A stretch of 64,000 nt of DNA from Robbsia sp. KACC 23696 (GCF_039852015.1 NZ_CP156628.1:372001-436000), one strand, 5' to 3'; counted from the first letter of the stretch, positions 1 to 9,935 are shown. The notes: generated from the sequence alone by a model not told the origin. Numbers and translations are program-made.

Positions 1-2118
1 GTCGAGGTGATTCCACCGGGCAACGGCATCCTGCATCAAATCAATCTGGAGCGGATGAGCCCGGTAGTGCAGGTGCAGGATGGCGTCGCCTTTCCCGACT
101 CGCTCGTCGGCACCGATTCGCACACGCCGATGGTGGACGCACTCGGTGTGCTGGCGATCGGTGTGGGCGGCCTGGAGGCGGAAAGCGTGATGCTCGGGCG
201 CGCGTGCTGGATGCGCCTGCCGGAAATCGTGGGCGTACGATTGACCGGGCGTGTCGGCCCCGGTATCTCGGCGACGGACACGGTGTTGGCCTTGACGGCC
301 TTTCTCCGCAGAGAGAAGGTGGTTTCGTCGTATCTCGAATTTCATGGCGCGGGCGTTGCCACTTTGACCTTGAGCGATCGCGCGACCATTGCCAATATGG
401 CACCGGAGTTCGGTGCGACGGCGGCCATGTTCTACATCGACGAGCAGACGACCCGATATTTGACGATGACGGGTCGCGATAGCGCTTTGGTCGCCTTGGT
501 CGAGCGCTATGCGAAGCAAGCCGGACTGTGGGCCGATACCTTGCAGGAAGTCGAATACGATAGGGTGCTGGCGTTCGATCTATCGTCCGTGGTGCGTTCG
601 ATTGCCGGGCCGTCCAATCCGCATGCGTATTTGCCCACGTCACGTCTGGCGGAGCGCGGCATCAGCGGCCCGGTCGACGATATCCCTGGCCTGATGCCCG
701 ACGGGGCGGTCATCATCGCGGCGATCACGAGTTGCACGAACACGAATAACCCACGGAACATGATGGCTGCCGGCCTGCTTGCCCGCAATGCGAATCGACT
801 AGGCTTGATGCGCAAGCCTTGGACGAAGACCTCGCTGGCGCCCGGATCCAAGGCGGTCACGCTGTACTTGCAGGAGGCCGGCTTGCTGCAGGCGCTGGAG
901 GCCTTGGGTTTCGGCGTGGTGGCGTATGCCTGTACCTCGTGCAATGGTATGTCCGGTGCTTTGGATCCGGCTATTCGAGAAGAAATCGAGACACGCGATC
1001 TTTTCACGACCGCGGTACTGTCGGGGAATCGCAATTTCGATGGGCGAATCCATCCAAATGCGAAACAGGCCTTCCTCGCCTCGCCGGCTTTGGTAGTCGC
1101 TTACAGCATTGCCGGCACGATTCGCTTCGATATCGAAAAGGATGTGCTGGGTCGCGATGCGACAGGGCGCGACGTACGGCTCGACGATATCTGGCCGTCC
1201 GACGAAGAGATCGATGCCTGTGTCGCGGCGTATGTCAAACCAACGCAGTTCCGCACTGTGTACGATCCGATGTTTGCAATCGCGGTGGATGACGGCAAGC
1301 GCGTGCAAGCGCTTTACGATTGGCGCCCCGCCAGTACCTATATCCGGCGACCGCCATATTGGGAAGGCGCCTTGGCGGGCAAGCGGACGCTGACGGGGAT
1401 GCGACCGTTGGCGTTACTCGGCGACAACATCACGACCGATCATCTTTCGCCGTCCAATGCCATTTCGGCGAACAGTGCTTCCGGCGAGTATCTCGCTAAG
1501 ATGGGTTTGCAGGAAGCGGACTTCAACTCGTATGCGACGCATCGGGGTGATCATTTGAGCGCGCAGCGCGCGACGTTCGCGAATCCCACCTTACGCAACG
1601 AGATGGCGCGGGTGAACGGCGATATCCAGACCGGCTCGCTGGCCCGCGTCGAGCCCGACGGCACCGTGATGCGCATGTGGGAAGCGATTGAAACCTATAT
1701 GGCGCGGGGCCAACCGCTGATCGTCATCGCGGGGGCGGACTATGGGCAAGGATCTTCGCGGGACTGGGCCGCGAAAGGGGTACGGCTCGCGGGCGTCGAA
1801 GTCATCGTGGCCGAGGGATTCGAGCGTATCCATCGCACGAATCTGATTGGAATGGGCGTGTTGCCCCTTGCGTTCGCCCCAGGGGTGACGCGGCATACGT
1901 TGCAGCTGGACGGGCGCGAGACGTTCGCGGTAATCGGCACGCCGCGTCCACGTGGTACGGTTTGCCTTCGCATCGATCGCGCCGACGGCACGCGCGTCGA
2001 GATCGATGTCCTCTGTCGAATCGATACCGCCGAGGAGGCGTCGATCTATGAGGCGGGCGGCGTGCTGCAACGGTTTGCAAGCGATTTTCTGCGTGGTGAA
2101 GTGGCTGGCGCGCATTGA
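1..2118 (+). CDS. acnD: 2-methylisocitrate dehydratase AcnD (Fe/S aconitase family), 5' end outside window
   Basis: The reading frame is open from the first base and lacks a start, so the gene is cut by the window edge. The 705 visible residues are most of a family protein of about 860, so roughly 150-160 N-terminal residues are missing. AcnD dehydrates 2-methylcitrate to 2-methyl-cis-aconitate in propionate catabolism. The three expected [4Fe-4S] cysteine ligands are visible: one in TSCTNTNNPRN (codon at 733) and two in ACTSCNGM (codons at 931 and 940). The C-terminal swivel domain carries GDNITTDHLSP and GADYGQGSSRDWAAKG. The prpF partner follows 83 bp downstream, which separates AcnD from ordinary aconitase AcnA. 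prpB and prpC are expected just upstream but cannot be seen. Function is inferred from family plus context. Confidence 0.9.
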   Translation, partial: VEVIPPGNGILHQINLERMSPVVQVQDGVAFPDSLVGTDSHTPMVDALGVLAIGVGGLEAESVMLGRACWMRLPEIVGVRLTGRVGPGISATDTVLALTAFLRREKVVSSYLEFHGAGVATLTLSDRATIANMAPEFGATAAMFYIDEQTTRYLTMTGRDSALVALVERYAKQAGLWADTLQEVEYDRVLAFDLSSVVRSIAGPSNPHAYLPTSRLAERGISGPVDDIPGLMPDGAVIIAAITSCTNTNNPRNMMAAGLLARNANRLGLMRKPWTKTSLAPGSKAVTLYLQEAGLLQALEALGFGVVAYACTSCNGMSGALDPAIREEIETRDLFTTAVLSGNRNFDGRIHPNAKQAFLASPALVVAYSIAGTIRFDIEKDVLGRDATGRDVRLDDIWPSDEEIDACVAAYVKPTQFRTVYDPMFAIAVDDGKRVQALYDWRPASTYIRRPPYWEGALAGKRTLTGMRPLALLGDNITTDHLSPSNAISANSASGEYLAKMGLQEADFNSYATHRGDHLSAQRATFANPTLRNEMARVNGDIQTGSLARVEPDGTVMRMWEAIETYMARGQPLIVIAGADYGQGSSRDWAAKGVRLAGVEVIVAEGFERIHRTNLIGMGVLPLAFAPGVTRHTLQLDGRETFAVIGTPRPRGTVCLRIDRADGTRVEIDVLCRIDTAEEASIYEAGGVLQRFASDFLRGEVAGAH

Positions 2119-2201
2119 TCGCCGTTGGCCCAGGCGTCTGACGCGGTGGAAGCCGCGGCGATATTTACCGATACGTTCACTGTCATAAGGATCACCCGAT
2201 C

Positions 2202-3374
2202 ATGGGATATGTGCCTCAGAGCAGGGTCGCCGCCACCTATATGCGGGGCGGCACCAGTAAAGGCGTCTTTTTCCTTCTCGAGGATTTGCCGCCCGACGCA
2301 CGCACCCCGGGTGCCGCCCGGGATGCTTTTCTGATGCGCGTGATCGGGAGCCCGGACCCGTATGGAAAGCAGATCGACGGCATGGGCGCGGCCACATCGA
2401 GCACCAGCAAGGTGGTGATCGTCGGTAAAAGCGCGCGGGCCGGTCACGATGTCGATTATCTGTTCGGGCAGGTGTCGATCGATCGGCCCTTTATCGATTG
2501 GACCGGGAATTGCGGCAACCTGTCCGCCGCGGTAGGGCCCTTTGCCGTGTCCAATGGCTTGGTCGATCGTGAACGCCTTTCTCAAAATGGGACGAGCACG
2601 GTCCATATCTGGCAGGCGAATATCGGTAAGACGATCGTTTCCCACGTGCCGATGTGCGATGGCGTCGTCCGGGAGCTAGGCGAATTTTCCCTGGATGGCG
2701 TGGCATTCCCGGCAGCGGAGGTTCGGCTCGAGTTCGTCGACCCGGCGGCGGACGAGGGCGGCATGTTCCCTACCGGGCAGGTCGTCGACGATCTGGCTGT
2801 GCCGGGGATCGGCACGATCAAGGCGACGATGATCAATGCGGGTATTCCGACGATCTTCGTGAACGCCGAGGAAATCGGCTTTTCCGGGACGGAGTTGCAG
2901 GACAGCGTCAACGGTGACGATCATGCGCTCGCGATGCTCGAAACCATCCGTGCGGCGGGCGCCGTCCGTATGGGGCTGATCGCGCATGCAGATCAGATCG
3001 GCACGCGGCAGCATACGCCGAAGGTGGCGTTTGTCGCGCGGCCAACCGATTACACATCGTCGAGCGGCGCGCCCATCGGTGCCGGGGATATCGACTTATC
3101 GGTACGGGCGATGTCGATGGGCAAGCTGCACCACGCGATGATGGGCACAGTGGCGGTGGCGATCGGCGCGGCCGCCTCGATCGAAGGGACCTTGGTGAAT
3201 CGCGCGGCGGGTGGCGGCGTGCGGCATCAGATACGGTTCGGACATCCGTCCGGAAGCCTGCTCGTGGGGGCGGAAAGCGAACACATAGCGGGCGAATGGA
3301 CCGTGAAAAAAGTCAGTGTCAGCCGTAGCGCGCGGGTGTTGATGGAAGGCTATGTACGCGTGCCGCTGGCCTAG
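2202..3374 (+). CDS. prpF: 2-methylaconitate cis-trans isomerase PrpF
   Basis: A 390-aa protein of normal PrpF length with the family N-terminus (AATYMRGGTSKGVFF) and the MGAATSSTSKV and DWTGNCGNLSAAVGPFA blocks around the active site; the cysteine in NCGN is conserved in the DAP-epimerase-like fold. PrpF isomerises the methylaconitate made by AcnD so that the aconitase AcnB can finish the methylcitrate cycle. The ATG is preceded by AAGGAT at about 11 nt. It lies 83 bp after acnD on the same strand and probably shares its transcript. It converges on the c-di-GMP gene at 3445. Confidence 0.95.
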   Translation: MGYVPQSRVAATYMRGGTSKGVFFLLEDLPPDARTPGAARDAFLMRVIGSPDPYGKQIDGMGAATSSTSKVVIVGKSARAGHDVDYLFGQVSIDRPFIDWTGNCGNLSAAVGPFAVSNGLVDRERLSQNGTSTVHIWQANIGKTIVSHVPMCDGVVRELGEFSLDGVAFPAAEVRLEFVDPAADEGGMFPTGQVVDDLAVPGIGTIKATMINAGIPTIFVNAEEIGFSGTELQDSVNGDDHALAMLETIRAAGAVRMGLIAHADQIGTRQHTPKVAFVARPTDYTSSSGAPIGAGDIDLSVRAMSMGKLHHAMMGTVAVAIGAAASIEGTLVNRAAGGGVRHQIRFGHPSGSLLVGAESEHIAGEWTVKKVSVSRSARVLMEGYVRVPLA

Positions 3375-3444
3375 CCGCGTGACGCCGCGGCGTGCGGCGA
3401 CCTCTTCAGCCGTCGCCGTCCCGGCTGGCGGGCAGGCAGACAAA

Positions 3445-6366
3445 TCACAGCAGACCGCTGAAGCCGTCTGTCCTGGCCTGCTGTCCAATCAAATAATTCG
3501 TTACTTCGGCATTGGTCAGGAAGCTGGCCGAGGAGGTGGCCGTGAGTATGTCGTCGGCGTCTTGAGGTTTTGCAATCACGAATCCCTGGACATAGTCGAC
3601 GCCCATTTCCTGCAAGGCACGCAGCGTCTCGAAATCCTCGACCCATTCGGCGATGCTGCGCATGCCCAGGTTTCGCGCCAGTGCGATGATCGCTTCGACG
3701 ATGGCGACGTCGGCCGGATGGTTGCACATGGTCCGCACGAACTCGCCGTCGATTTTCAGCGCATCGGCGGATAGCATTTTAAGATATCGCAGCGAGGTCT
3801 GGCCGGCCCCGAAATCGTCGATGGCGATCTTCGCGCCCATATCGTGTACGCGCGAAATAAACCGCTCGGTATGCTCCAGATCGTGCAGTGCCACGCTTTC
3901 CGTGATTTCGAGGCAAAGGAAATGAATGATCTCTTCGTGGCGAGACAGGAGGGCGAACAACTCGTCGAGGAATTCTTCGTCATTGAGCGAGCCCGCACTG
4001 AGATTGACGCAGACAAAGTTCGTATTGACGAGAACGTGGCGATTCGCGCTCAACCAGTCTAGCGTCGTGGTTAGCACCCAGCGGTCGATGGCGATGATAT
4101 TGCCGGAGTCCTCGGCGGCGGCGATCAACTTGGCGGCGGTGGTGACCGAGCCATCCGGGGCGCGTAGGCGCAGCAGGACCTCGAAGTCGAGCGTCTGCGT
4201 GGGCGCCAGCATCGACATGATCGGTTGCATGACAAGGAAGAGACCCTCGGGCAAGCGACTGTTGCCGAGTTGCTCGATCAACGCGATTTCGGCCGCCCGT
4301 TCCTCGAAAGCCGGCGCGCCCTTACGCAGAACCACAAGGCGGGCATTGCCGCCGCGTTTAGCGGAGCGGCAGGCACGATCGGCATAGGCCAGTGCATCCG
4401 GCACCCGATCGCCGTGCGAACACTCGACCACGCCGATGGATCCCCTGACCTGGAACGCGCGACGATCGACGCTGAACGGCGCCGAGTTCAATGCCATGAC
4501 GACTTCGCGACACCGCTCGGTGGCGGCATCGACGGACATATCGGCAAGCACGCAGACGAATTCGTCCCCGCCTATCCGGCCGATCGGCACGTCGACGCCC
4601 AGGTGCTTCACCAAGTGTGCGGCGACGTGGCGCAGTATCTGATCGCCGGTGCCATGGCCGAACAGATCGTTGAATATTTTAAAGCGATCCAGATCGAGAT
4701 AGGCGAGCGCCCAGGTGCCGGGCAGCGCGGCCTGCGCTTCGATGGCGCGCTCGATGCCGGGGCGATTCAATAGCCCTGTGAGCGAGTCGTGCTCCGCGAG
4801 AAAGTGCAGCCGCGTGACCGCCTTCGACCGCTCGGTGACATCTTCGAGCGAGCCTTCGATAAAGCCGTTCGCGCGGATCGCGCGTAAGGAATAGCGTCGT
4901 GCGCCAGTCTCGGTGCCGGCGATACCGTCGATTTCGATCGACGACGCGTCGTTACGTTCGAGCAGCCCGGCGAGCGTTGCCGCGGCATTGCCGGCGAAGT
5001 AGGCGGCCCAGCGATGCGCTTCGAACTGTTGCAACGGCAGACCAAGCATGCTGTGCGCGGCCGGATTCGCGCGAACAAAACAGCCGTCCTGGTCCAGCGT
5101 AAACAGCCCGATGGGCGTCACGTCATAGGTATTGCGCAAAGCGACCTGCATCTGCCGACGGCGCTCGCGATCTTCGCGCATGCGCTCGGCGATGGCAAAG
5201 GCGCATAGCATGCTCGACGACAGCGCCGTCACGACGGGGCTGTGGGCCCCGGCGAGCGATTTCAGGCCGAAGGCCGCGGCAAAGACCTCGGACAGCGTGC
5301 CGATCAATACGACCGCCATCGATGCGACATACCAGAGCACCGTGCGCGATCGTACCTTCACGACCAGTTGCACGAGGAAGTAGGTCAGGACGATGATGCA
5401 GAAACTCGCACAGACCCATAACACAGGGACGAAATGCGCGTAGTCGAGCAGGAAGGCGGCGAGCATCAACGCGCAGCCGCCATAACGGACAATGTTCAGA
5501 ATCCAGCGCGGACCGATGGTCTTCAGTTCGAGCCGGAATAGCGCGATAAACAGCGTGGTGGTGAGGACGTAATAGGCCGCGAAAGAGAATTCGCGGATGA
5601 AGGCCATATGCTCGGGCGGGAGGGCGCGGCCCATCCACTCGGTATCGAAGCCGATGGCATTGGCGCTCAATCGCAGGTTGCCGATCAACCAGGCGGCAAA
5701 GATGACATAGGTCCATTCGCGATTGATGATCGCGGTGACGAACACGAATATCGCCAGGGTCAGCAGGCCGCCGGTAATCAGCGAGGCACTTTCCTGGAAG
5801 TCGAGCGTCGTTTCGCTTAGCTGTGTTGCGGTGAGTGCGATGGCGCTGATGTAGGCCGGGCCGGAAAAGGTCCCGCGGCATAGCACGCGATCGACCTGCG
5901 TCTGTTCGCCAAGTTGAACGACGAAACCGGCTTTGTTCGGCCGTATCACGCCACTGGTGCCGTAGCGGTCGCCCTTGCCGAGCAGATGAAAATCGGCGTC
6001 GGTCTGCCAGCACGTGATGGTCTGGGCGTGACGCGACGGTAATTCGAGAAACGGCACCTTGTCGGCGACCACTGGCACCGAAAGCAGGAACCAAAACGGT
6101 GTTTCGGCGAGATGGGTGCTGAATCGGGTGGTGGCAGCCGTGTTCTGGAGGCGTGCGAAGGCGTCCGCTGCCGTCAGGCTCGCAGACGGATCCGCGAGCA
6201 CGGGAAAGCTGAGCGTCACCGTCCCCTTGGTATCGAACTGACGCGGCAGGCAGAGCATGACCACCACGCTACCCAGCACAATCACAAACGGCGCAACGAA
6301 AACAGAGAACCGGTGAAATGCCCAACCGGTCAGCCTGTCCCGGAATGCCCACTTAACGCTCGTCAT
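3445..6366 (-). CDS. Membrane-anchored PAS-GGDEF-EAL cyclic-di-GMP protein
   Basis: A 973-aa protein. An N-terminal membrane helix (about residues 20-40) leads into a periplasmic stretch of about 150 residues and then a block of some seven membrane helices (about 190-385), resembling a 7TM sensor module. A PAS-like domain follows (NTYDVTPIGLFTLDQDG), then a GGDEF domain with an intact RIGGDEFVCV and no RxxD inhibitory site in the usual place. The EAL domain reads DFEVLLRL (EVL for EAL), with CLEITES, IDDFGAGQTS, LKIDGEFV and IAEWVEDFET keeping the metal and catalytic positions. Both synthesis and hydrolysis of c-di-GMP are therefore chemically possible; which dominates cannot be told from sequence. 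The gene stands alone. Confidence 0.9.
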   Translation of the reverse strand: MTSVKWAFRDRLTGWAFHRFSVFVAPFVIVLGSVVVMLCLPRQFDTKGTVTLSFPVLADPSASLTAADAFARLQNTAATTRFSTHLAETPFWFLLSVPVVADKVPFLELPSRHAQTITCWQTDADFHLLGKGDRYGTSGVIRPNKAGFVVQLGEQTQVDRVLCRGTFSGPAYISAIALTATQLSETTLDFQESASLITGGLLTLAIFVFVTAIINREWTYVIFAAWLIGNLRLSANAIGFDTEWMGRALPPEHMAFIREFSFAAYYVLTTTLFIALFRLELKTIGPRWILNIVRYGGCALMLAAFLLDYAHFVPVLWVCASFCIIVLTYFLVQLVVKVRSRTVLWYVASMAVVLIGTLSEVFAAAFGLKSLAGAHSPVVTALSSSMLCAFAIAERMREDRERRRQMQVALRNTYDVTPIGLFTLDQDGCFVRANPAAHSMLGLPLQQFEAHRWAAYFAGNAAATLAGLLERNDASSIEIDGIAGTETGARRYSLRAIRANGFIEGSLEDVTERSKAVTRLHFLAEHDSLTGLLNRPGIERAIEAQAALPGTWALAYLDLDRFKIFNDLFGHGTGDQILRHVAAHLVKHLGVDVPIGRIGGDEFVCVLADMSVDAATERCREVVMALNSAPFSVDRRAFQVRGSIGVVECSHGDRVPDALAYADRACRSAKRGGNARLVVLRKGAPAFEERAAEIALIEQLGNSRLPEGLFLVMQPIMSMLAPTQTLDFEVLLRLRAPDGSVTTAAKLIAAAEDSGNIIAIDRWVLTTTLDWLSANRHVLVNTNFVCVNLSAGSLNDEEFLDELFALLSRHEEIIHFLCLEITESVALHDLEHTERFISRVHDMGAKIAIDDFGAGQTSLRYLKMLSADALKIDGEFVRTMCNHPADVAIVEAIIALARNLGMRSIAEWVEDFETLRALQEMGVDYVQGFVIAKPQDADDILTATSSASFLTNAEVTNYLIGQQARTDGFSGLL

Positions 6367-6461
6367 TTGCTGCGCTTCCCAATGGCTTCATTCTCAAATG
6401 CATAACGATGCTCTACGCGCCGGCGATCGATGGGCGCGAACCCAATCGACCGCCGGTGTAT

Positions 6462-6489
6462 TGTCCGCTCGAAATGCAGCGAGCGGACA
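6462..6489. repeat. Perfect 10-bp stem-loop between two minus-strand genes
   Basis: TGTCCGCTCG (6462-6471) and CGAGCGGACA (6480-6489) pair perfectly around an 8-nt loop. The hairpin begins a few bases after the stop of the FeeM-like gene (6496) and precedes the PAS-GGDEF-EAL gene that starts at 6366. There is no U-tract on the minus strand, so it may be a weak terminator or an mRNA 3'-end stabiliser rather than a classical intrinsic terminator. Confidence 0.45.
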
Positions 6490-6495
6490 GGTGTT

Positions 6496-7293
6496 TTACG
6501 CCGCGCTCAACGAAATCGCTTCGCTGGACGGGCTAGGCAACAGTGTAGTGCCGTCCGTCGCCATTAATCTCGTTGCCGCGGGTGTTGCGGCAACGGTGAC
6601 ATCGATGTCCTGATGATCTGTCTCGAAAAAGAAACCGAAGAAGGGATGGTTGACTTGTGCCCAACGCTGCCGGACCGTTGCCACCGGCTTTGCCATCACG
6701 CGGTGCGGCATGCCACCCACGTGCGTCATCGGGATGAAGGCATTTTGTTCATAGACGTCGTTGAACAGCATGGCTTCATATTCCCGATCGAGCGGCGAAC
6801 GCGCCGTGATCAGCATCCAGTCGATGTCGTTCTGCGCGCAGTACGTGTAATACGCTTTGCAAAGTGCGACTTTCACCAGTCTACCGATCGTGCCGCGGGC
6901 CACGCCGAGCCGTGTCGCCTCGGCCATCCGCGTGCCAGTGAGCCAGTCTGGCAACTGCACTGACTGTTCCATCGCCAGGGGTCCGAACGTATTTGTTTGA
7001 ACCCGCATGGTGCCGAGCGGCCCGCCATCAAGACGGGACTGCGCAAGCAACACGACGGTGCCCGGGGCGCTATCCAACGCTTCCACCCCCATGGATTCGG
7101 CAAACTCCGGCAAATGCCGTCCATATGCAGCGCGACGCATGTGCACGGCCTTTTCCAATTCGGCGTCGGAACTCACTACTTTCACGGTAAACGGCAATCG
7201 TTCGGATAGCTTTACCCTCCGTTGGTCGACAAGGGCATCCAACGGTGTAAAACCGGTGTTTTGATTCAAGACAACTGCTTCGATGCGGTCCAT
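6496..7293 (-). CDS. FeeM-like N-acyl amino acid synthase (GNAT fold)
   Basis: A 265-aa protein resembling the N-acyl amino acid synthase FeeM domain family, distant relatives of acyl-homoserine-lactone synthases. Visible blocks are VKVVSSDAELEKAVHMRRAAYG at the N-terminus (an autoinducer-synthase-like opening), LGTMRVQTN, RMAEATRLGVARG in the acyl-transfer core and FNDVYEQNAFIPMTHVGG. The family links an acyl-ACP chain to an amino acid or similar amine; the substrate here is unknown. The frame is open further upstream, but ATG 7293 is chosen because it has ACGAGG about 8 nt before it and begins the conserved region. No PEP-CTERM or acyl carrier gene is adjacent. Confidence 0.75.
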   Translation of the reverse strand: MDRIEAVVLNQNTGFTPLDALVDQRRVKLSERLPFTVKVVSSDAELEKAVHMRRAAYGRHLPEFAESMGVEALDSAPGTVVLLAQSRLDGGPLGTMRVQTNTFGPLAMEQSVQLPDWLTGTRMAEATRLGVARGTIGRLVKVALCKAYYTYCAQNDIDWMLITARSPLDREYEAMLFNDVYEQNAFIPMTHVGGMPHRVMAKPVATVRQRWAQVNHPFFGFFFETDHQDIDVTVAATPAATRLMATDGTTLLPSPSSEAISLSAA

Positions 7294-7731
7294 ACAAACC
7301 TCGTGAGTAATTAACAGACAAAGCGTCGCCTCTCGATACAGTCGATCGATAGAAAGACGACAAAACAAGGTTCGCATGAACGCAAAGGCGTTGATAGCGC
7401 TGGCGGGCAGTATTTAAAGCATGGGATGTAAGCGGCTTTCGGTCAGCAAAATCACGCTGGAAGCACGATGAGGGAAAGGGGAAGGGCGGTGCGAGCGGGG
7501 GCCGCCGACACCCTCTCGCGGAGGGCGGGAAGCCCGCAAGGGGATGTCTGGAAATGGATCGCGCGGTGATGCCGGCCCGATGGCCCATCCGCGCTATCGA
7601 TCTCGCCTGCAGTAGAAAGCAATATGAAAGAAAATGCCGCTTTGCGCTTAGCGTGGCGACATCAGCGCGGCACGTGGTGTCGCGTAAAACGTCCCGGCTG
7701 GGAAAATCGCGGGAACAGCGATGACATCCCG
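7294..7731. other. Non-coding gap of 438 bp upstream of the FeeM-like gene
   Basis: No convincing gene lies here. It should contain the promoter of the FeeM-like gene (A+T-richer around 7360-7430) and the 3' flank of the hydrolase gene. A G+C-rich stretch around 7480-7550 has several short imperfect repeats, but no hairpin with a U-tract was found. Confidence 0.5.
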
Positions 7732-8472
7732 CTAGCGAGCGGCCATTGCCCCTAGCACCTCGGCAAACCGATCCGGATCTTCGGCGCAGGAAGTATGGCC
7801 GGTGTCGAAGACGTGCAGCGTGGCGCCGGGAATGCCTTCGGCTAATTCACGCGCATGATCGATCGTACGCGCCTGGTCGTGCTTGCCGTGGACCACGGCG
7901 ATGCGTTTGTCCGCCAATTGGGGTAGCAAGGGCACGAAGTCGATTTGCCGCTGACTTTGCAGGACATCGATAACGGCCTGTTGGCGAAGTCGGCTTGGAT
8001 AGTGTCTGACCGCTTCCAGCAAGGGCGATGACGGCAGCGTATGAAAACAGCGCGCCATGAAAGCATCCCAAAAAGGCTGGTCCCAGTCGTCACGGATGCG
8101 ATCGAGCAACGCCGTGATATCGCCATGCCCGCGCGTATTGGCGCCACTGTTCGATAAGACCAGGCCCTTGATCTTCGATGGATGCCGCTCGGCGCCTTGC
8201 TCGGATTGCAGCGCCGTCAGCATCGCGATGGGCGTGCCCATCGAATGGCCCACGAGGATCACCGACGACAGATCGCGTATCGCGTCGGTGACGCGGCTGG
8301 CGATGGCCTCGAGATCATGCGGCCCGTCGTCTTCGAGCCAGGCAAGGGCGATCGCCGACAGACCGGAGCGTTGCGCGGTCATGGCGAATACCTCGGGCGA
8401 ACACATGGCACCTGGCAGACACACCAGCGTGGGTGCATCCGGGTCGCCCTCCGCCAGTCGAATCCTGGGCAT
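7732..8472 (-). CDS. Alpha/beta-fold hydrolase
   Basis: A 246-aa protein with the alpha/beta-hydrolase pattern. TLVCLPGAMCSPEVF forms the oxyanion strand, LVGHSMGTPIAM holds the nucleophilic serine elbow (GHSMG), VVHGKHDQ precedes the acid residue and FDTGHTSCAEDPD supplies the histidine. The frame stays open back to 9024, but that part lies antisense to the MFS gene. ATG 8472 starts the hydrolase homology; a GTG nine bases further upstream is an equal alternative. The substrate is unknown. It lies 116 bp downstream of the MFS exporter on the same strand and may be co-transcribed. Confidence 0.85.
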   Translation of the reverse strand: MPRIRLAEGDPDAPTLVCLPGAMCSPEVFAMTAQRSGLSAIALAWLEDDGPHDLEAIASRVTDAIRDLSSVILVGHSMGTPIAMLTALQSEQGAERHPSKIKGLVLSNSGANTRGHGDITALLDRIRDDWDQPFWDAFMARCFHTLPSSPLLEAVRHYPSRLRQQAVIDVLQSQRQIDFVPLLPQLADKRIAVVHGKHDQARTIDHARELAEGIPGATLHVFDTGHTSCAEDPDRFAEVLGAMAAR

Positions 8473-8588
8473 TTTATTCACTGCGTCACCACGTCTCCGA
8501 AGGGAAGGGGGCACGATAGCAAAAGCGGCTCGGATCGGAAAGGGGTAGCGACGTTGGGCAGCGTCAATGCACGCCCGTCGCGAACGCG

Positions 8589-9935
8589 CTAGCGCGTCGT
8601 CTGCAGTCGCCACCGCGCGGTGCTGAACACGGCGCCGCTTACGGAGAAAACCGCGCCGGTAATCAAGCAGGCAATCGTCGGGCTCGAACCGCCAAACGAG
8701 AAAATCAGCGCGACTACGGCAGACCCGAAGGACCAGCCGACGTAACGGGCAACGGCAGCCATGCCACTGGCCGCGCCGCTGCGCGTTGGTGGCCCTGCCG
8801 TCATCAGGGTCGTGTTGTTGGGCGTCTGGAACAGACCGAAGCCGATGCCGCAGAGTGCCATGCGCCAGACGATATCGAGATGCGAGGGATCGGTCGGCAA
8901 GCATCCTAATAAGAAAAGGCCGGCGGCCATCACCGCCAGTCCGATGCTGCTCAGCTTGGCAGCCGCATAGCGCACCATCAGGCGGCCGCCGATAGGGGCC
9001 GTCACGGCGACAAGAATCGGCCAAGGCGTCAGTAGTAATCCGGTCTGTACCGCGCTCAGGTGCAGCGTGCGTTCGAAATAAAACGGCAGACTGGCATAGG
9101 CGAGCACTTGCGCGGCGTACGAGCAGATCGACGTGCCCATCGACAGGGCGAAGACCGGGATGCGGACTAAATCCAATGGCAACAGCGGCGCCGTCCGATG
9201 CATCTGCTGCCGCACCAGGAGTCCGAGGCAGGCCAGGCCCGCGATCATTTCGCCGATCGCCAAGGGCGTGTGGCCATTACCGAGCGTGTCGACGCCGACG
9301 ATGATCAAGCCAAAAGCGAAGGCATTGAGAAGGGTCCCGATAAAGTCGAAGGCCCGCTTCTGGCGGACACCGGCCGGCGCGAGCGCCAGAAAGACCGGTG
9401 CGGCGATGGCACCCAGCGGCACGTTGATCAAAAACAGCCAATGCCAACTGGCAATCGACAGGATCGCCGCCGCGACCGTCGGTCCGATCGCACCGGAAAC
9501 GGCAATCGCGAGCGCCATTAACGCAAAGCCGCGGCCTAACAGCTGAGGCGGATAGATCGAACGGATCATCGCCATGCTGGTGACGGCCATGCAAGCGCCG
9601 CCTACGCCTTGCATCGCGCGGGCACTGACCAATATCGCGAGGGTGGGTGACAACGCACATGCCAACGACGCTAAGGTGAAAATCACCAGCCCGCTAGCGT
9701 AAAGGCGTTTCAAGCCGAAGGATTCCGCCAAGGCGGCAACGGGCAGCAGACAGACCGTCACGGCGACCTGGTAGGCGTTCACCACCAGCACCACGGCGGA
9801 ATCGCTGGTCTGCAACGATCGGGAAATAATGGGCAGCGCAATATTCGCAATAGCGCTGTCCAGCGAACTGAGGATGGTGCCCAACAAAAGGCAGGACATC
9901 ACCCAATTGCGCTGCGATGAAGACAAACTGTCCAC
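8589..9935 (-). CDS. MFS transporter, DHA2-like (drug:H+ antiporter type)
   Basis: A hydrophobic protein of about 448 residues with many predicted membrane helices. The DHA2-type signature TILSSLDSAIANIALP sits in the first helix, motif A-like GLKRLYASG follows, and motif C-like AIAVSGAIGPTVAA lies in helix 5. Such proteins export small toxic molecules or metabolites by proton antiport in the inner membrane. GTG 9935 is preferred because GGAG lies 5 nt before it; a TTG at 9953 would add six residues without a ribosome site. Its substrate cannot be inferred. A hydrolase gene follows downstream. Confidence 0.87.
   Translation of the reverse strand: MDSLSSSQRNWVMSCLLLGTILSSLDSAIANIALPIISRSLQTSDSAVVLVVNAYQVAVTVCLLPVAALAESFGLKRLYASGLVIFTLASLACALSPTLAILVSARAMQGVGGACMAVTSMAMIRSIYPPQLLGRGFALMALAIAVSGAIGPTVAAAILSIASWHWLFLINVPLGAIAAPVFLALAPAGVRQKRAFDFIGTLLNAFAFGLIIVGVDTLGNGHTPLAIGEMIAGLACLGLLVRQQMHRTAPLLPLDLVRIPVFALSMGTSICSYAAQVLAYASLPFYFERTLHLSAVQTGLLLTPWPILVAVTAPIGGRLMVRYAAAKLSSIGLAVMAAGLFLLGCLPTDPSHLDIVWRMALCGIGFGLFQTPNNTTLMTAGPPTRSGAASGMAAVARYVGWSFGSAVVALIFSFGGSSPTIACLITGAVFSVSGAVFSTARWRLQTTR

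Noticed and set aside
3395-3418. 7-bp stem between prpF and the converging GGDEF-EAL gene as a terminator
   Set aside because: No U-tract on either strand and a 10-nt loop; not better than chance in this composition.
8473-9024. Apparent N-terminal extension of the alpha/beta hydrolase
   Set aside because: It is antisense to the MFS gene and shows no hydrolase homology; the true start is near 8472.
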